Positions 8,471 through 16,316 of a DNA stretch of 35,326 nucleotides are shown in pieces; position 1 is the first letter of the stretch; every line of letters starts with the position of its first letter. The notes below the pieces were generated by a model that saw only the letters and a program-made list of their open reading frames with translations, had not been told where the DNA came from and did no database searches. The stretch is from an uncultured Nitrosospira sp. (GTDB lineage Bacteria; Nitrospirota; Nitrospiria; Nitrospirales; Nitrospiraceae), in the NCBI GenBank assembly GCA_900696505.1, contig CAADGJ010000064.1, forward strand, positions 1-35,326, read 5' to 3'. The translations under genes were made by a program, and so were the position numbers.

Positions 8471-9088
8471 TCAGGCTGCCGAAGCTGCCAGCGGACATTC
8501 CCACAGCTTCGAATAGACCGGCCCGGCGGGACGCAATTCGCTTCTCATCATGACGAGCGCCTTGATCGGCAGGACACCGATCATCACCGGTTGATCCAAC
8601 GCCCCGCTTTGAGCCAGGACCTGTCCAACCTGTCGCTCCCCTTCTTTTATTCGTGCTAGCGTCAGATGCGGACTGAACGGCCGCACCTCCGCAGCCAAAC
8701 CGGCCTCCCGACATACCTCCTCCACCGCCCGATACAATGCCTGCAAGCGCTGCCCGTGGTTTCCCTGCTCCCAACTTTCCAGCGGTCCAGCCCACAGAAC
8801 TCTCGGCTGTTGGATTCGAGGGAACGATCCCAGCCGGGAAAAGGGCACTTCAATCATGTGATGATTGGCGACTACTTCGGAAACCACTGCATGAAGGGAT
8901 TCGATCACCTCTTGCGGCGTCTCGCCCAGAAACCTCACTGTCAGATGCATGGAGGCTGGTTGTACCCAACTGACACGCGCCTGCCGTCCGAACGCTGGCT
9001 CCAGCCGTCGCTTGAGATCCTGCTGGATAACCGATAGGGCCGCGCGAAAATCCGGAGGCAGTTCGACGGCCAGAAACGCCCTGATCAT
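8471..9088 (-). CDS. thpR: RNA 2',3'-cyclic phosphodiesterase (2H family, ThpR/LigT)
   Basis: Two-histidine phosphoesterase that opens 2',3'-cyclic phosphate RNA ends; some members show 2'-5' RNA ligase activity in vitro. Both HxT motifs are present, HLT at residues 48-50 and HLT at 141-143, each followed by the expected hydrophobic strand. The length of 205 residues is slightly above the usual 180-190. Its ATG overlaps the cinA stop as ATGA, so the two genes are translationally coupled. The function of such cinA-thpR pairs is not settled. Confidence 0.92.
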   Translation of the reverse strand: MIRAFLAVELPPDFRAALSVIQQDLKRRLEPAFGRQARVSWVQPASMHLTVRFLGETPQEVIESLHAVVSEVVANHHMIEVPFSRLGSFPRIQQPRVLWAGPLESWEQGNHGQRLQALYRAVEEVCREAGLAAEVRPFSPHLTLARIKEGERQVGQVLAQSGALDQPVMIGVLPIKALVMMRSELRPAGPVYSKLWECPLAASAA

Positions 9089-10368
9089 CCGCCACCTTTC
9101 GTGATCAACCAGCGACGGAGAACATCCAGCGCGGCCTGCGAGGAGCGCTGCTTGATGACGCTCCGGTCGCCGCCATGAAAACGGAATTCCTTCGTCAGGT
9201 TCTCGCCCGGTCCGCCATCAAGCCCCACATAGACAAGTCCCACCGGCTTGCTCTTCGTGGCGCCTCCCGGTCCGGCAATGCCGGTCACACTCAACCCAAC
9301 TGATACGCCGCTGCGTTCACGAATGCCTCGCGCCATGGCGGCCGCCACTTCGGCACTAACCGCGCCATGCCGGTCGAGGAGATCCGGAGAGACGCCCAAC
9401 AACTCCACCTTCGCGCGATTGCTGTAACTCACAACGCCCCGATCCACGTAGGCTGACGATCCGGGTATCTGAGTCAGCCGATGGCCGATCAATCCGCCGG
9501 TGCACGATTCGGCCAAGGCCAGGGTCAGGTGTTGATCGGTGAGTAATCGCCCGACCACCGATTCCATCGTCTCGTCCGCCTCCCCATACATAATGTCTCC
9601 GAGCCGGGTCTTCGCGTCTTCAAACAGGCGGTCAATCGTCACAGGCCCCGACTCCTTCTCCGGCCCTGTGAGCGACACCATCACTTCCATGGGGGAAGCA
9701 TAAATACCGAGCTGAATCGCCGTCCCGTCCGGAAGCAATCCCTCCAATCGCTGATCCACAATGGATTCCGGCACGCCGGAGGTGTGCAGCACCCGCCGAA
9801 TGACGGGAGTGGCAGGGATTCCCTTGTGCTTACCGATCCAGGCCTGCAGGCGAGGCAGGACTCCGTCTTGGATCATCGGCTCCATCTCACGTGGCACTCC
9901 GGGTAAGGCTGCAAAGAACGTGTCTTTCCAGATCAAGGCGAACCCCGGCGCCGTACCAACCGGATTGGTCAGCACTTCCCCGCCTGCAGGAATCATCGCC
10001 TGTCGCAACTGCGCCTTCGTCGGCGTTCGCCCCCACTCGGCGAAACGAGCGATCATCCCATCAAGTGCTGTCTTTCGTCGGCTCAGGCGTTGTCCCGTCG
10101 CCTGCGCAACCGCCTCACGCGTGAGGTCGTCGATCGTCGGTCCCAATCCACCCGTGATGATCACCACGCGGACGCGCCGGGCCGCCGTTTTGAGCACCCC
10201 CACGATATCGGACAACTCATCGCCGACAATCGACTTGTATCGAAGCTCCACACCACACGTCGCCAGATGATCAGCGATAAACAAAGAGTTCGTATCCATC
10301 CGGCCACCGAGCAATAACTCAGACCCGATGGCGATGGTTTCAGCCGTCCAGGCTTTGGACTTGTTCAT
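9085..10368 (-). CDS. cinA: CinA family protein, with nicotinamide-nucleotide amidase domain
   Basis: Two-domain NAD-salvage protein. The N-terminal part (about residues 10-175) is the molybdopterin-binding-like COG1058 domain with IGSELLLGG and ITGGLGPTIDDLT, associated with ADP-ribose or NMN-type substrates. The C-terminal part (about 265-427) is a PncC-type deamidase with AESCTGGLIGH near residue 286 and SVTGIAGPGG. The 427-residue length fits the full two-domain form. An AAAGG stretch lies about ten bases before the ATG. It is downstream of an exported unknown protein and coupled to thpR. Competence or recombination roles assigned to some CinA proteins are not implied here. Confidence 0.95.
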   Translation of the reverse strand: MNKSKAWTAETIAIGSELLLGGRMDTNSLFIADHLATCGVELRYKSIVGDELSDIVGVLKTAARRVRVVIITGGLGPTIDDLTREAVAQATGQRLSRRKTALDGMIARFAEWGRTPTKAQLRQAMIPAGGEVLTNPVGTAPGFALIWKDTFFAALPGVPREMEPMIQDGVLPRLQAWIGKHKGIPATPVIRRVLHTSGVPESIVDQRLEGLLPDGTAIQLGIYASPMEVMVSLTGPEKESGPVTIDRLFEDAKTRLGDIMYGEADETMESVVGRLLTDQHLTLALAESCTGGLIGHRLTQIPGSSAYVDRGVVSYSNRAKVELLGVSPDLLDRHGAVSAEVAAAMARGIRERSGVSVGLSVTGIAGPGGATKSKPVGLVYVGLDGGPGENLTKEFRFHGGDRSVIKQRSSQAALDVLRRWLITKGGG

Positions 10369-10414
10369 GCGGAATCAACCTTTATAGTTTGAAAGGCGTG
10401 AAGGAATGTTCACG

Positions 10415-11029
10415 TTATTCGATATGGGCAAAGTCCAATTCGAAGGTTACCTGCCCGCCGCTGGATGGAAACACGCTCAAGGTTGTCTTCGCATGCGGAT
10501 CGAGATCGGCGTAGGGAAATTGGGCAATCACCTTCGCGCGATAGGCAGGCTGTTGGGGCCAGACGGATGTGCGTTCACCCCGCGCATCAAATCGAACCGA
10601 GGAAGGTTTGACCGTCCGTCCTGCCTGCTCCAATACAATATAACTGTCAGCAGCGAAGTTCACGCGGTCGCCGAACAGCACGACATTCACCAGAAGGTTG
10701 CCGTTCGCCATCACCTGCGCAACGTCCTGATCGGTGGGAGACAGCGCCCGCAACGACAAGTGGTTGGCCATGACCAGCAGACTGCCCAGCTTGGTCATGA
10801 TGAATCCGTGCGGAGTCAGATCCTCTTTGGCGCCAAACCATTCATGCAGCTGATCCGGAGACGCACCCTTGGCAGCGGCCGTTTTCCCCCGTTCCATCGT
10901 GGCTTGAATTTGTTCGGGAGTCGGCTGCACTTCGATGGCGAGCGACAGAGCCGGGGGGCCCGTCCCTGCGACGACGAACAGGTAGAGCGCGAGTTTGAAA
11001 CCGGCACACCGTCGCCGAATGGTACGCAT
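10415..11029 (-). CDS. Exported protein of unknown function
   Basis: A 204-residue protein with a clear signal peptide: basic RTIRRR, then the hydrophobic LALYLFVVAG, with cleavage expected around residue 30. The mature part is soluble, with no domain I recognise. It looks beta-rich toward the end (DSYIVLEQAG, AKVIAQFPYADL, VTFELDFAHIE). A GTG at 11083 would give 18 more residues ahead of the signal peptide; neither start has a good ribosome-binding site, and I prefer 11029 because it places the basic region first. It shares the strand with cinA (46 bp gap) and is divergent from the heme-enzyme gene. Confidence 0.75.
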   Translation of the reverse strand: MRTIRRRCAGFKLALYLFVVAGTGPPALSLAIEVQPTPEQIQATMERGKTAAAKGASPDQLHEWFGAKEDLTPHGFIMTKLGSLLVMANHLSLRALSPTDQDVAQVMANGNLLVNVVLFGDRVNFAADSYIVLEQAGRTVKPSSVRFDARGERTSVWPQQPAYRAKVIAQFPYADLDPHAKTTLSVFPSSGGQVTFELDFAHIE

Positions 11030-11094
11030 GATGAGGAGGCAGTACCAGATCGATAGGGGCCTGTCAATTCGCTGCCGCCGCACCCCGCCATCGG

Positions 11095-11124
11095 TTGACA
11101 GCCTAGGAGACGAAATGCTAAAGA
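11095..11124 (+). promoter_or_regulatory. Candidate sigma-70 promoter of the HemQ-like gene
   Basis: TTGACA at 11095-11100, an 18-base spacer, then TAAAGA at 11119-11124 preceded by an extended -10 TG at 11116-11117. It lies 50 bp ahead of the ATG at 11175, in the divergent gap. The -35 is perfect and the -10 is weak. Confidence 0.45.
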
Positions 11125-11174
11125 GCTAATTCTTATTCTTTCACATTATCAAGAAGTTGCCTGGAGGGTTCCTC

Positions 11175-11882
11175 ATGTCCAGCCCCGAACAAGCGCCCCG
11201 CCGTCAGTACGTGAATTTCACCTTCTACAAAGTTGATCCGGCATGGCGTCGGCTTCCTGAAGATGAGCGCACGCGCGGAAAACAGGAGTTCCTGCGTGCC
11301 GTGGAGGAATACCAGGGAAAAGTGCTCGTGATCGCGTACACGAGCGTCGGTATTCGCGGCGACTGCGACCTCATGCTTTGGCGTATCAGCTATGAACTCG
11401 AATTGTTCCAGGAAATGAGCACCAAGATCCTGGCGTCCGGATTGGGGAAGTACATTCTCAATCCGTACTCGTACCTCGCAATCACCAAACGCTCCATTTA
11501 TGTCGACAATCACACCCACGAGAATCAGGAAAGCAAACGGCTGACGGTTGTGCCGGGCAAGGCGAAGTACATCTTCGTGTATCCGTTCGTGAAGACTCGC
11601 GAATGGTTCCTGCTCACCAAGGCCGCGCGACAGGGCATGATGGACGAACACATTGAAGTCGGCCATCGCTTCCCCTCGGTCAAACTGAATACCACGTACT
11701 CCTTCGGTCTCGACGACCAGGAATGGGTTGTGGCGTTTGAGAGCGACAAGCCGGAAGATTTCCTGGATCTCGTCATGGCGCTCCGGGAAACGGAAGGCAG
11801 CCGGTATACCCTGCGCGACACACCGATCTTCACCTGCATCCGCAAGAGCCTGAAGGAAGCCTTAGACACGCTCGGCGGTTAA
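11175..11882 (+). CDS. Chlorite-dismutase-fold heme protein, probable coproheme decarboxylase (HemQ/ChdC-like)
   Basis: Family members either split chlorite or decarboxylate coproheme to heme b. Proximal His-159 (MMDEH) and the YPFV segment with Tyr-136, the position of the catalytic Tyr in coproheme decarboxylases, are present. The arginine that chlorite dismutases carry on the distal side is absent: the aligned place in VKLNTTYSFGLDD is Leu-171, where actinobacterial enzymes have Ala. The motifs NTxxSF and EWVVAFE also resemble that actinobacterial group. So I favour heme synthesis over chlorite detoxification. The 235-residue length fits. The ATG at 11175 has GGAGGG six bases upstream; a TTG at 11157 is less likely. 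Cytosolic, with no signal peptide. Confidence 0.85.
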   Translation: MSSPEQAPRRQYVNFTFYKVDPAWRRLPEDERTRGKQEFLRAVEEYQGKVLVIAYTSVGIRGDCDLMLWRISYELELFQEMSTKILASGLGKYILNPYSYLAITKRSIYVDNHTHENQESKRLTVVPGKAKYIFVYPFVKTREWFLLTKAARQGMMDEHIEVGHRFPSVKLNTTYSFGLDDQEWVVAFESDKPEDFLDLVMALRETEGSRYTLRDTPIFTCIRKSLKEALDTLGG

Positions 11883-11909
11883 AATCGATTGACACTCCCT
11901 GACGGTTCG

Positions 11910-11942
11910 CACGGCCTTCGATCCAGTTGATCGAGGGCCGTG
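11910..11942 (+). terminator. Long stem-loop after the HemQ-like gene
   Basis: A 14-bp stem (CACGGCCTTCGATC against GATCGAGGGCCGTG, with one G-U pair) closes a five-base loop, CAGTT. It begins 28 bp after the stop codon. The following bases (TACGTTCT) are not a proper U-run, so it could be a weak terminator, an mRNA-stabilising hairpin or an attenuator ahead of the membrane-protein gene. Confidence 0.5.
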
Positions 11943-11990
11943 TACGTTCTACCCCACTTATCCATTAAGCCACTGCACCTCCGCAGATCC

Positions 11991-12653
11991 ATGTCAGTTG
12001 AAGCTCAAACTCACCCGGCCTCCGATTACCGCGCAGCCGTGTACTCAGCCATTCTCCCCGGACTCGGTCACCTGCTCCGCGGACGGCATAAAGCCGCGAT
12101 GTTTTTTGGCTTCATCACGATTCTCCTCATCATCCTTAGTCTGGGCCTGGGACGCGTATCGGGTCGAGCGGCGGAAGTCTTCTTCTTCATGCTCCTCGCC
12201 CTTCCCTGGTGGGCACTGCAGAGTTACGATGCCGCACTCGGACCGGCCGCCTCGGGCTCGGACCTCGTGCGAACCGGCCGCCTGGCATGGGCAGAGGGGC
12301 ATGATATCCGGTTCCTTGGCCTCCTCTTTCTGGTCAGCGCCGCCAACGATGCGATTATCATCGCCAAGAACCCCGACTATCTCTTGCCATTTTTCTGTAC
12401 AAAGTTGGACGGAGCTGCCGGCTTCGTCACCAAGGCCCTTTCCCCATTTCTCCATACCTGGGTGGGGTACGGCTTTCTGCGCATCAAGAAGTGGTCACTC
12501 CTGGTGTATTTGGTCTATGCGGCCTACGGAACCACCAATGCCCTCGTCAATTTAACCTGTTTCGGACCGGGTCGAATTCGGAACACTCTGCTGATCGCCC
12601 TCATTGCCTTTACCAGCTACATCCTCTGGCGACGACGGATGTTCCAGCGTTGA
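11991..12653 (+). CDS. Integral membrane protein, unknown
   Basis: A 220-residue protein with about five to six membrane segments: near residues 18-60 (LPGLGHLLRGRHKAAMFFG, then FITILLIILSLGLG), 70-90, 110-128, 160-182 and 195-213, with an Arg-rich C-terminus. The LPGLGHLLRGR stretch resembles the LPGLGxxYxGR motif of TM2-type membrane proteins, but no function follows from it. The ATG at 11991 was chosen over an upstream GTG at 11940 that lies inside the hairpin. No clear Shine-Dalgarno is visible. It follows the heme-enzyme gene on the same strand across the stem-loop, so it could be a cotranscribed partner, but that is unproven. Confidence 0.75.
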   Translation: MSVEAQTHPASDYRAAVYSAILPGLGHLLRGRHKAAMFFGFITILLIILSLGLGRVSGRAAEVFFFMLLALPWWALQSYDAALGPAASGSDLVRTGRLAWAEGHDIRFLGLLFLVSAANDAIIIAKNPDYLLPFFCTKLDGAAGFVTKALSPFLHTWVGYGFLRIKKWSLLVYLVYAAYGTTNALVNLTCFGPGRIRNTLLIALIAFTSYILWRRRMFQR

Positions 12654-12684
12654 CTAGATCCGCTCGGCAGTTGAAGATCGCATT

Positions 12685-12713
12685 TTGACACTCGGCTCTA
12701 GGCTGTGTTACCT
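12685..12713 (+). promoter_or_regulatory. Weak candidate promoter ahead of the 70-residue protein gene
   Basis: A perfect TTGACA at 12685-12690, a 17-base spacer, then TTACCT. The -10 is poor. It lies 44 bp ahead of the ATG at 12757. Confidence 0.3.
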
Positions 12714-12756
12714 GTAATAGCGATACCGTTCCCCATCCTCAGATGGAGCAGCTCCT

Positions 12757-12969
12757 ATGGCCGAAAACAATGCGGTCTATGCGATTCGCCACCCTGACGG
12801 TTCTGTGACCCTGTATATCGACGAAGAATATGCCATCGATCGGGGCGTCGACCCCGCCAAGCTGGTGCGGGTCGAAATCCCGCGCGAATTGTTCGTCAGC
12901 GGCAGCATCCAACACATTCGGGAATACGTCGCGGTCTACCTTGAAAATAGCCATCAGGGCACGGCCTGA
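12757..12969 (+). CDS. Small soluble protein, unknown
   Basis: A 70-residue acidic protein with no recognised family. The sequence alternates short strands (AVYAIRHPDGSVTLYIDEE) with a segment that ends in a helix (IQHIREYVAVYLEN), suggesting a small alpha/beta fold. The ATG is preceded by GGAG eight bases upstream. It is 32 bp ahead of the larger unknown gene at 13002 on the same strand, so the two probably form an operon and may act together. Confidence 0.75.
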   Translation: MAENNAVYAIRHPDGSVTLYIDEEYAIDRGVDPAKLVRVEIPRELFVSGSIQHIREYVAVYLENSHQGTA

Positions 12970-13001
12970 GCGAACCTTTTACCTCGCAGAGAGGCCACAC
13001 C

Positions 13002-14171
13002 ATGTCCGCGTTACTCACCTCGGAACTTATCGCCTCCACCATCGAACAAGCACCGATTCAGGGCAGGGTCATGCTCAAGCTGCTGCTCTTGCAGCATTTT
13101 GACATCACGCCCGAGGAAATCAGCTATATCGCCGCCGACCGACCGGACCCTCGCTGCGTGGCCGGCTCCAAACCCATCCACCAGATGGTCAAGCAGGATG
13201 CCTTGCGGGATGTGACTAATCGAAGAGATGAGTATCGCCGTCGAGTCCGCCTGCGCCGAGAGCGCCTCTGGCTGCAAATGGAAGCCATGAAGGGCATGAT
13301 CGCCCTGGCTGAAGGAATGATTCGGGCAACCACCGATCTGCTACGCACGCGTTTCAAGCTCGACGCTGAAGCCGTGAACGCCATTACGCAAAGCGCCCGC
13401 ACGGCAGTCCCTAAGCCGGCGATTCGATCGTTGAACCGCAGGTGGGACGAGGATGAGATCTCTGCTGAGTCCTATCAGGAGGCCAGGCTTGGTCTGGAAA
13501 TTCAGGCTCAACTCCGCTTGATTGAGAAGTACAGGAAGCGCCTGGAAGTCTCGGAGCGGGAATGGAAATCGATCAACGCCGCTCCACTGCAGGATCACGA
13601 GATTGGCCATATCTGGGGGATTCCGGCCGGGAGCCTGGCCGGCCGCAAGGTGAAACATCTTCACCAGTATCTTCACGCCATTCAATCCGCCTTGCAAAAG
13701 GCGTCAGCCCAGACAGTCCCGACGACGGGAGCACTTGATCTCTGGAAAGAAACGCTTGCCGTCTTAGGCGAACAACCGGTTGAACGATCTATCGCGCTGT
13801 ATGATGGCCTCGAACGAACTGAGGAAGCCCTGGTGGAAAAACTCCGGACCTTCGCCTGGGGCACCCTGGGGGAGGACCTGGAGGCAAAGTTCTGGTTGTC
13901 ACTCGTTCATGGTGCCAGCTCCAATGCCGTGCACTCTGAAAACACGCGCTCCGTCTTCGGCTTGCAACGGCTCCTGGCAGTCCTGTCGGAGATTGATTCC
14001 AGCCCGGACGCCCTTGAAGAAGAACTCCTGGCCCGTACAGCGCCGACCCCGAAGGATGTCCCTGCACTGACCGACGAAGCAGCACAGCCAAAGGCGGAAG
14101 AGATGGGGCAAATGCAGCAGCACGTGCTGACCAGTTTCATCGGGGAGTTACACAACGACCTTCAACGCTAA
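13002..14171 (+). CDS. Large soluble helical protein, unknown
   Basis: A 389-residue protein without signal peptide or membrane segment. It looks almost entirely helical, with a very basic stretch around residues 70-95 (RRDEYRRRVRLRRERLW) and a charged, coiled-coil-prone middle around 160-190. The C-terminal third is acidic and alanine/glutamate-rich. I recognise no domain or motif. An AGAGAGG ribosome-binding site precedes the ATG. It is cotranscribed with the 70-residue gene. The basic patch could bind nucleic acid or an acidic partner, but that is only a guess from composition. Confidence 0.75.
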   Translation: MSALLTSELIASTIEQAPIQGRVMLKLLLLQHFDITPEEISYIAADRPDPRCVAGSKPIHQMVKQDALRDVTNRRDEYRRRVRLRRERLWLQMEAMKGMIALAEGMIRATTDLLRTRFKLDAEAVNAITQSARTAVPKPAIRSLNRRWDEDEISAESYQEARLGLEIQAQLRLIEKYRKRLEVSEREWKSINAAPLQDHEIGHIWGIPAGSLAGRKVKHLHQYLHAIQSALQKASAQTVPTTGALDLWKETLAVLGEQPVERSIALYDGLERTEEALVEKLRTFAWGTLGEDLEAKFWLSLVHGASSNAVHSENTRSVFGLQRLLAVLSEIDSSPDALEEELLARTAPTPKDVPALTDEAAQPKAEEMGQMQQHVLTSFIGELHNDLQR

Positions 14172-14253
14172 CGCACTGTCGACAGCTGCATGGTCGATTC
14201 TGGAACATCGGCTGGTTTCCCACGGACCCGGCAAGATTTCTTTTTCAACCGGC

Positions 14254-14282
14254 TTCTCAGCGGGGAGAGTATTTTGTATAAT
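14254..14282 (+). promoter_or_regulatory. Candidate promoter of the OB-fold gene
   Basis: A perfect TATAAT at 14277-14282 with TTCTCA 17 bases upstream (14254-14259, four of six matches). The implied start point falls within a few bases of the ATG at 14292, so the mRNA may be nearly leaderless, or translation may begin at the ATG at 14310. Confidence 0.5.
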
Positions 14283-14291
14283 CCACCTATC

Positions 14292-14729
14292 ATGCGGCAC
14301 GATCATGTCATGATTCCTGTCCGGTCACTGGCGAGAGTCGCGGGTCTGATGTTGTGCATGCTGGTCTTGTCCCTCTCGATCATGCCGGTGGCTTCGCTCT
14401 TCGCTGCGGGTCTCGTTGAAGTCACGGAACTGTTGGCTCATCCCGATCATTACAATCATCAGGTCGTAACCGTCAGTGGACGCGTAAGCAGTTTTCAGCT
14501 TGCCACGAATCGCGACGGTCAACCGGCATTCGGCTTTCTTTTGCAGGACACGGCAGGAACGGTGAAAGTAGTGGGTCTTGGAAAGGCGGATGTTCGAGAA
14601 GGTGACTACGTCGTGGTCGAAGGAATCTTCAGCCGCCTGCGTCAAGCCGGTCGCGCCATCGTCTACAACGAAATCAAAGCCACCTCGGTTCAATCCATGG
14701 CGAAGATGAACCCGGACCTGGTCGGCTAA
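14292..14729 (+). CDS. Exported OB-fold protein
   Basis: A 145-residue protein whose first 40 residues form a signal peptide or anchor (basic start, then LMLCMLVLSLSIMPVASLFAAG). The remainder looks like one OB-fold: HQVVTVSGRVSSF, then FGFLLQDTAGTVKVVG, then GDYVVVEGIFSRL and a final strand. Such periplasmic domains occur in nucleic-acid-binding-like and heme-chaperone-like families. No CcmE-type heme His is placed as expected, so ligand and role are unknown. The start could be 14292 or 14310. It converges on the prolyl isomerase gene, and the two stop codons overlap. Confidence 0.75.
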   Translation: MRHDHVMIPVRSLARVAGLMLCMLVLSLSIMPVASLFAAGLVEVTELLAHPDHYNHQVVTVSGRVSSFQLATNRDGQPAFGFLLQDTAGTVKVVGLGKADVREGDYVVVEGIFSRLRQAGRAIVYNEIKATSVQSMAKMNPDLVG

Positions 14730-15202
14730 CTTTCCCCCTTCTTTGCCGGTGCTATCTCCTCCGCACCCAGACTTCCTTCTCTCTCGATATCGATTACTCT
14801 GACATCGAAGACTAAGGTCTTTCCCGCAAGCGGATGGTTGAGGTCCAGGACAATGACCTCCGGCTTGATCTCGGCCACATAGGGAAACACAACCCTCCCG
14901 TCAGGAGCCGTCGTTTCCAGCTTCGCCCCAACGCGCTGAGCCTCCACTGGCACACGATCCCTTCGGACTTCGAATAGCCCCTCCGGATGTCTCTCGCCAT
15001 AACCATCCACGGGCATAACAGTCACGCGTTTTGCAGCACCGATTGCCATGCCCTCGAGTCCTGCTTCGAGCCCGCGCAAGATCTCATGCTGTCCGTGGGT
15101 GTAGACCAACGGAGCCTCGCCGACGGTCGTGTCAATGACCTGCTCATCTTCGAGGCGAATGACGTATTCGACTGAGACGACGTCTCCTGCCGTGACATGC
15201 AT
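14726..15202 (-). CDS. FKBP-type peptidyl-prolyl isomerase, SlyD-like
   Basis: Catalyses cis-trans isomerisation of Xaa-Pro bonds and acts as a folding helper. The 158-residue protein has the SlyD layout: an FKBP half (GDVVSVEYVIRLEDEQV, ILRGLEAGLEGMAIGAAKRV), an inserted-flap chaperone domain around residues 70-120, and the closing DLNHPLAGKTLVFDV. The His/Cys-rich metal-binding tail of E. coli SlyD is absent. No signal peptide is present, so it is cytosolic. AAGGAG lies about eight bases before the ATG. It stands as a single gene, convergent with the OB-fold gene. Confidence 0.92.
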   Translation of the reverse strand: MHVTAGDVVSVEYVIRLEDEQVIDTTVGEAPLVYTHGQHEILRGLEAGLEGMAIGAAKRVTVMPVDGYGERHPEGLFEVRRDRVPVEAQRVGAKLETTAPDGRVVFPYVAEIKPEVIVLDLNHPLAGKTLVFDVRVIDIEREGSLGAEEIAPAKKGES

Positions 15203-15439
15203 GTGCCAGCTCCTTTTTCCACAGTCTTTGAGACGGTGTGATCAATTGCCCAGACTCGTGCGAAACATTGTGCTCAGGTTCGTCTGCAACGGCGATGGTC
15301 GTCGCTAAGATGGTTCCGCCTTTGATCAGCCTATCACGGCAATCGACCATGGTCATACGAATACCGGAAGCGCAGAGGAGCTTCGCGAAACTCTGTCCGG
15401 ATTACTCAAGAAGGATCGAAGGAGGAATGGAGGGACTGC

Positions 15440-16006
15440 CTACCAATGCCGGAAGGGTCCCGAATCGAGGTGCACAAACTTTCCGCGCGGATAGTACCCG
15501 ACTCCGCCACAACCAAGTCGCAACGCGACTTCCCGAACAGTCCGCAAAGGGACGCCGGGAATCTGGACATCAACCGCCTGTCCCGACACATGATAACTAT
15601 GGCGTGCCGCGCGAGTGCCCATTCTGATGAGCTGTTCGTTATATTCAGGTGAACGGTAGGCGGACACGATATGAATGTCCCGGCGGCCACCGACCTTCTG
15701 TTGAACGAGTGTGACGAATTCGATGAGTTGCACATCCATCGTCGTCGTTTCATTCGAATGGTGACACCGCAAAAAATAATTGAGGTCGTCGAGCGCAGAC
15801 TGATCGTATGTTCCGCTCTCTGTCCGGAACGTGACTGACAAGCGTTCTTCGGTCTGCAGATTGAACAAGCTGATGCGTCCTGTCGGGAGTCGCGACGCTC
15901 GCGCTTTTGCAGGAAGAGCCAGGTTGGCAACGAATAGCGCCGTGCCTACGGTGACCGTACGCAAAAAATTCCGTCGACTCGACACAGAAAGAACCTCGGA
16001 TGGCAT
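15440..16006 (-). CDS. Tat-exported murein peptidase, MepK/YcbK-like (DUF882, M15 type)
   Basis: Probable periplasmic zinc peptidase that cuts peptidoglycan cross-links. The N-terminus has a twin-arginine signal, SSRRNFLRTVTVG (Arg-11/12), followed by a hydrophobic run ending in AKARA, so it leaves the cell folded. Zinc ligands are in place: His-139 and Asp-146 in YHVSGQAVD, and His-179 in FVHLD, spaced as in MepK. The 188-residue length matches. The ATG at 16006 has GAGGAG nine bases upstream; the frame stays open upstream to 16204 but that part is not protein-like. E. coli MepK prefers 3-3 cross-links; the specificity here is inference. Confidence 0.9.
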   Translation of the reverse strand: MPSEVLSVSSRRNFLRTVTVGTALFVANLALPAKARASRLPTGRISLFNLQTEERLSVTFRTESGTYDQSALDDLNYFLRCHHSNETTTMDVQLIEFVTLVQQKVGGRRDIHIVSAYRSPEYNEQLIRMGTRAARHSYHVSGQAVDVQIPGVPLRTVREVALRLGCGGVGYYPRGKFVHLDSGPFRHW

Positions 16007-16316
16007 CAATTCGTCTCCTCGCGAAACGTGCGAGTCATCTGTCGTGGGCACTCTCGCATCACGCCGCAATGTCTGTTGACAGAGACGGTTCGCACACACT
16101 GGCGGACGCAAACTGCACGGCAACACAGGCGCTATGCAAATAGGCTGACGATACCTCGGGAGGAACCAGGCCAGCAGAGACCGGAAGACTCTTCTTCTTA
16201 ACAAATACCAAAGAAGTGGTCAACCAATTTACACTCGCGAGCGGCGTATCCCTGCTGCCGCAGCGTCGCTCGCCTCGTTCGCATGACACCATACCGCAGC
16301 AGACACGTCCGAGAGA
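16007..16316. other. Non-coding gap of 310 bp between the MepK-like gene and the sigma-54 activator
   Basis: No convincing gene on either strand. On the minus strand TTGACC at about 16219-16224 is followed 16 bases later by TTAAGA, a possible promoter for the MepK-like gene. No clear terminator for the activator gene could be seen. Confidence 0.4.

Noticed and set aside
11175-11882. True chlorite dismutase
   Set aside because: The distal arginine required for chlorite conversion is not at its aligned place, and motifs match the coproheme decarboxylase group better.
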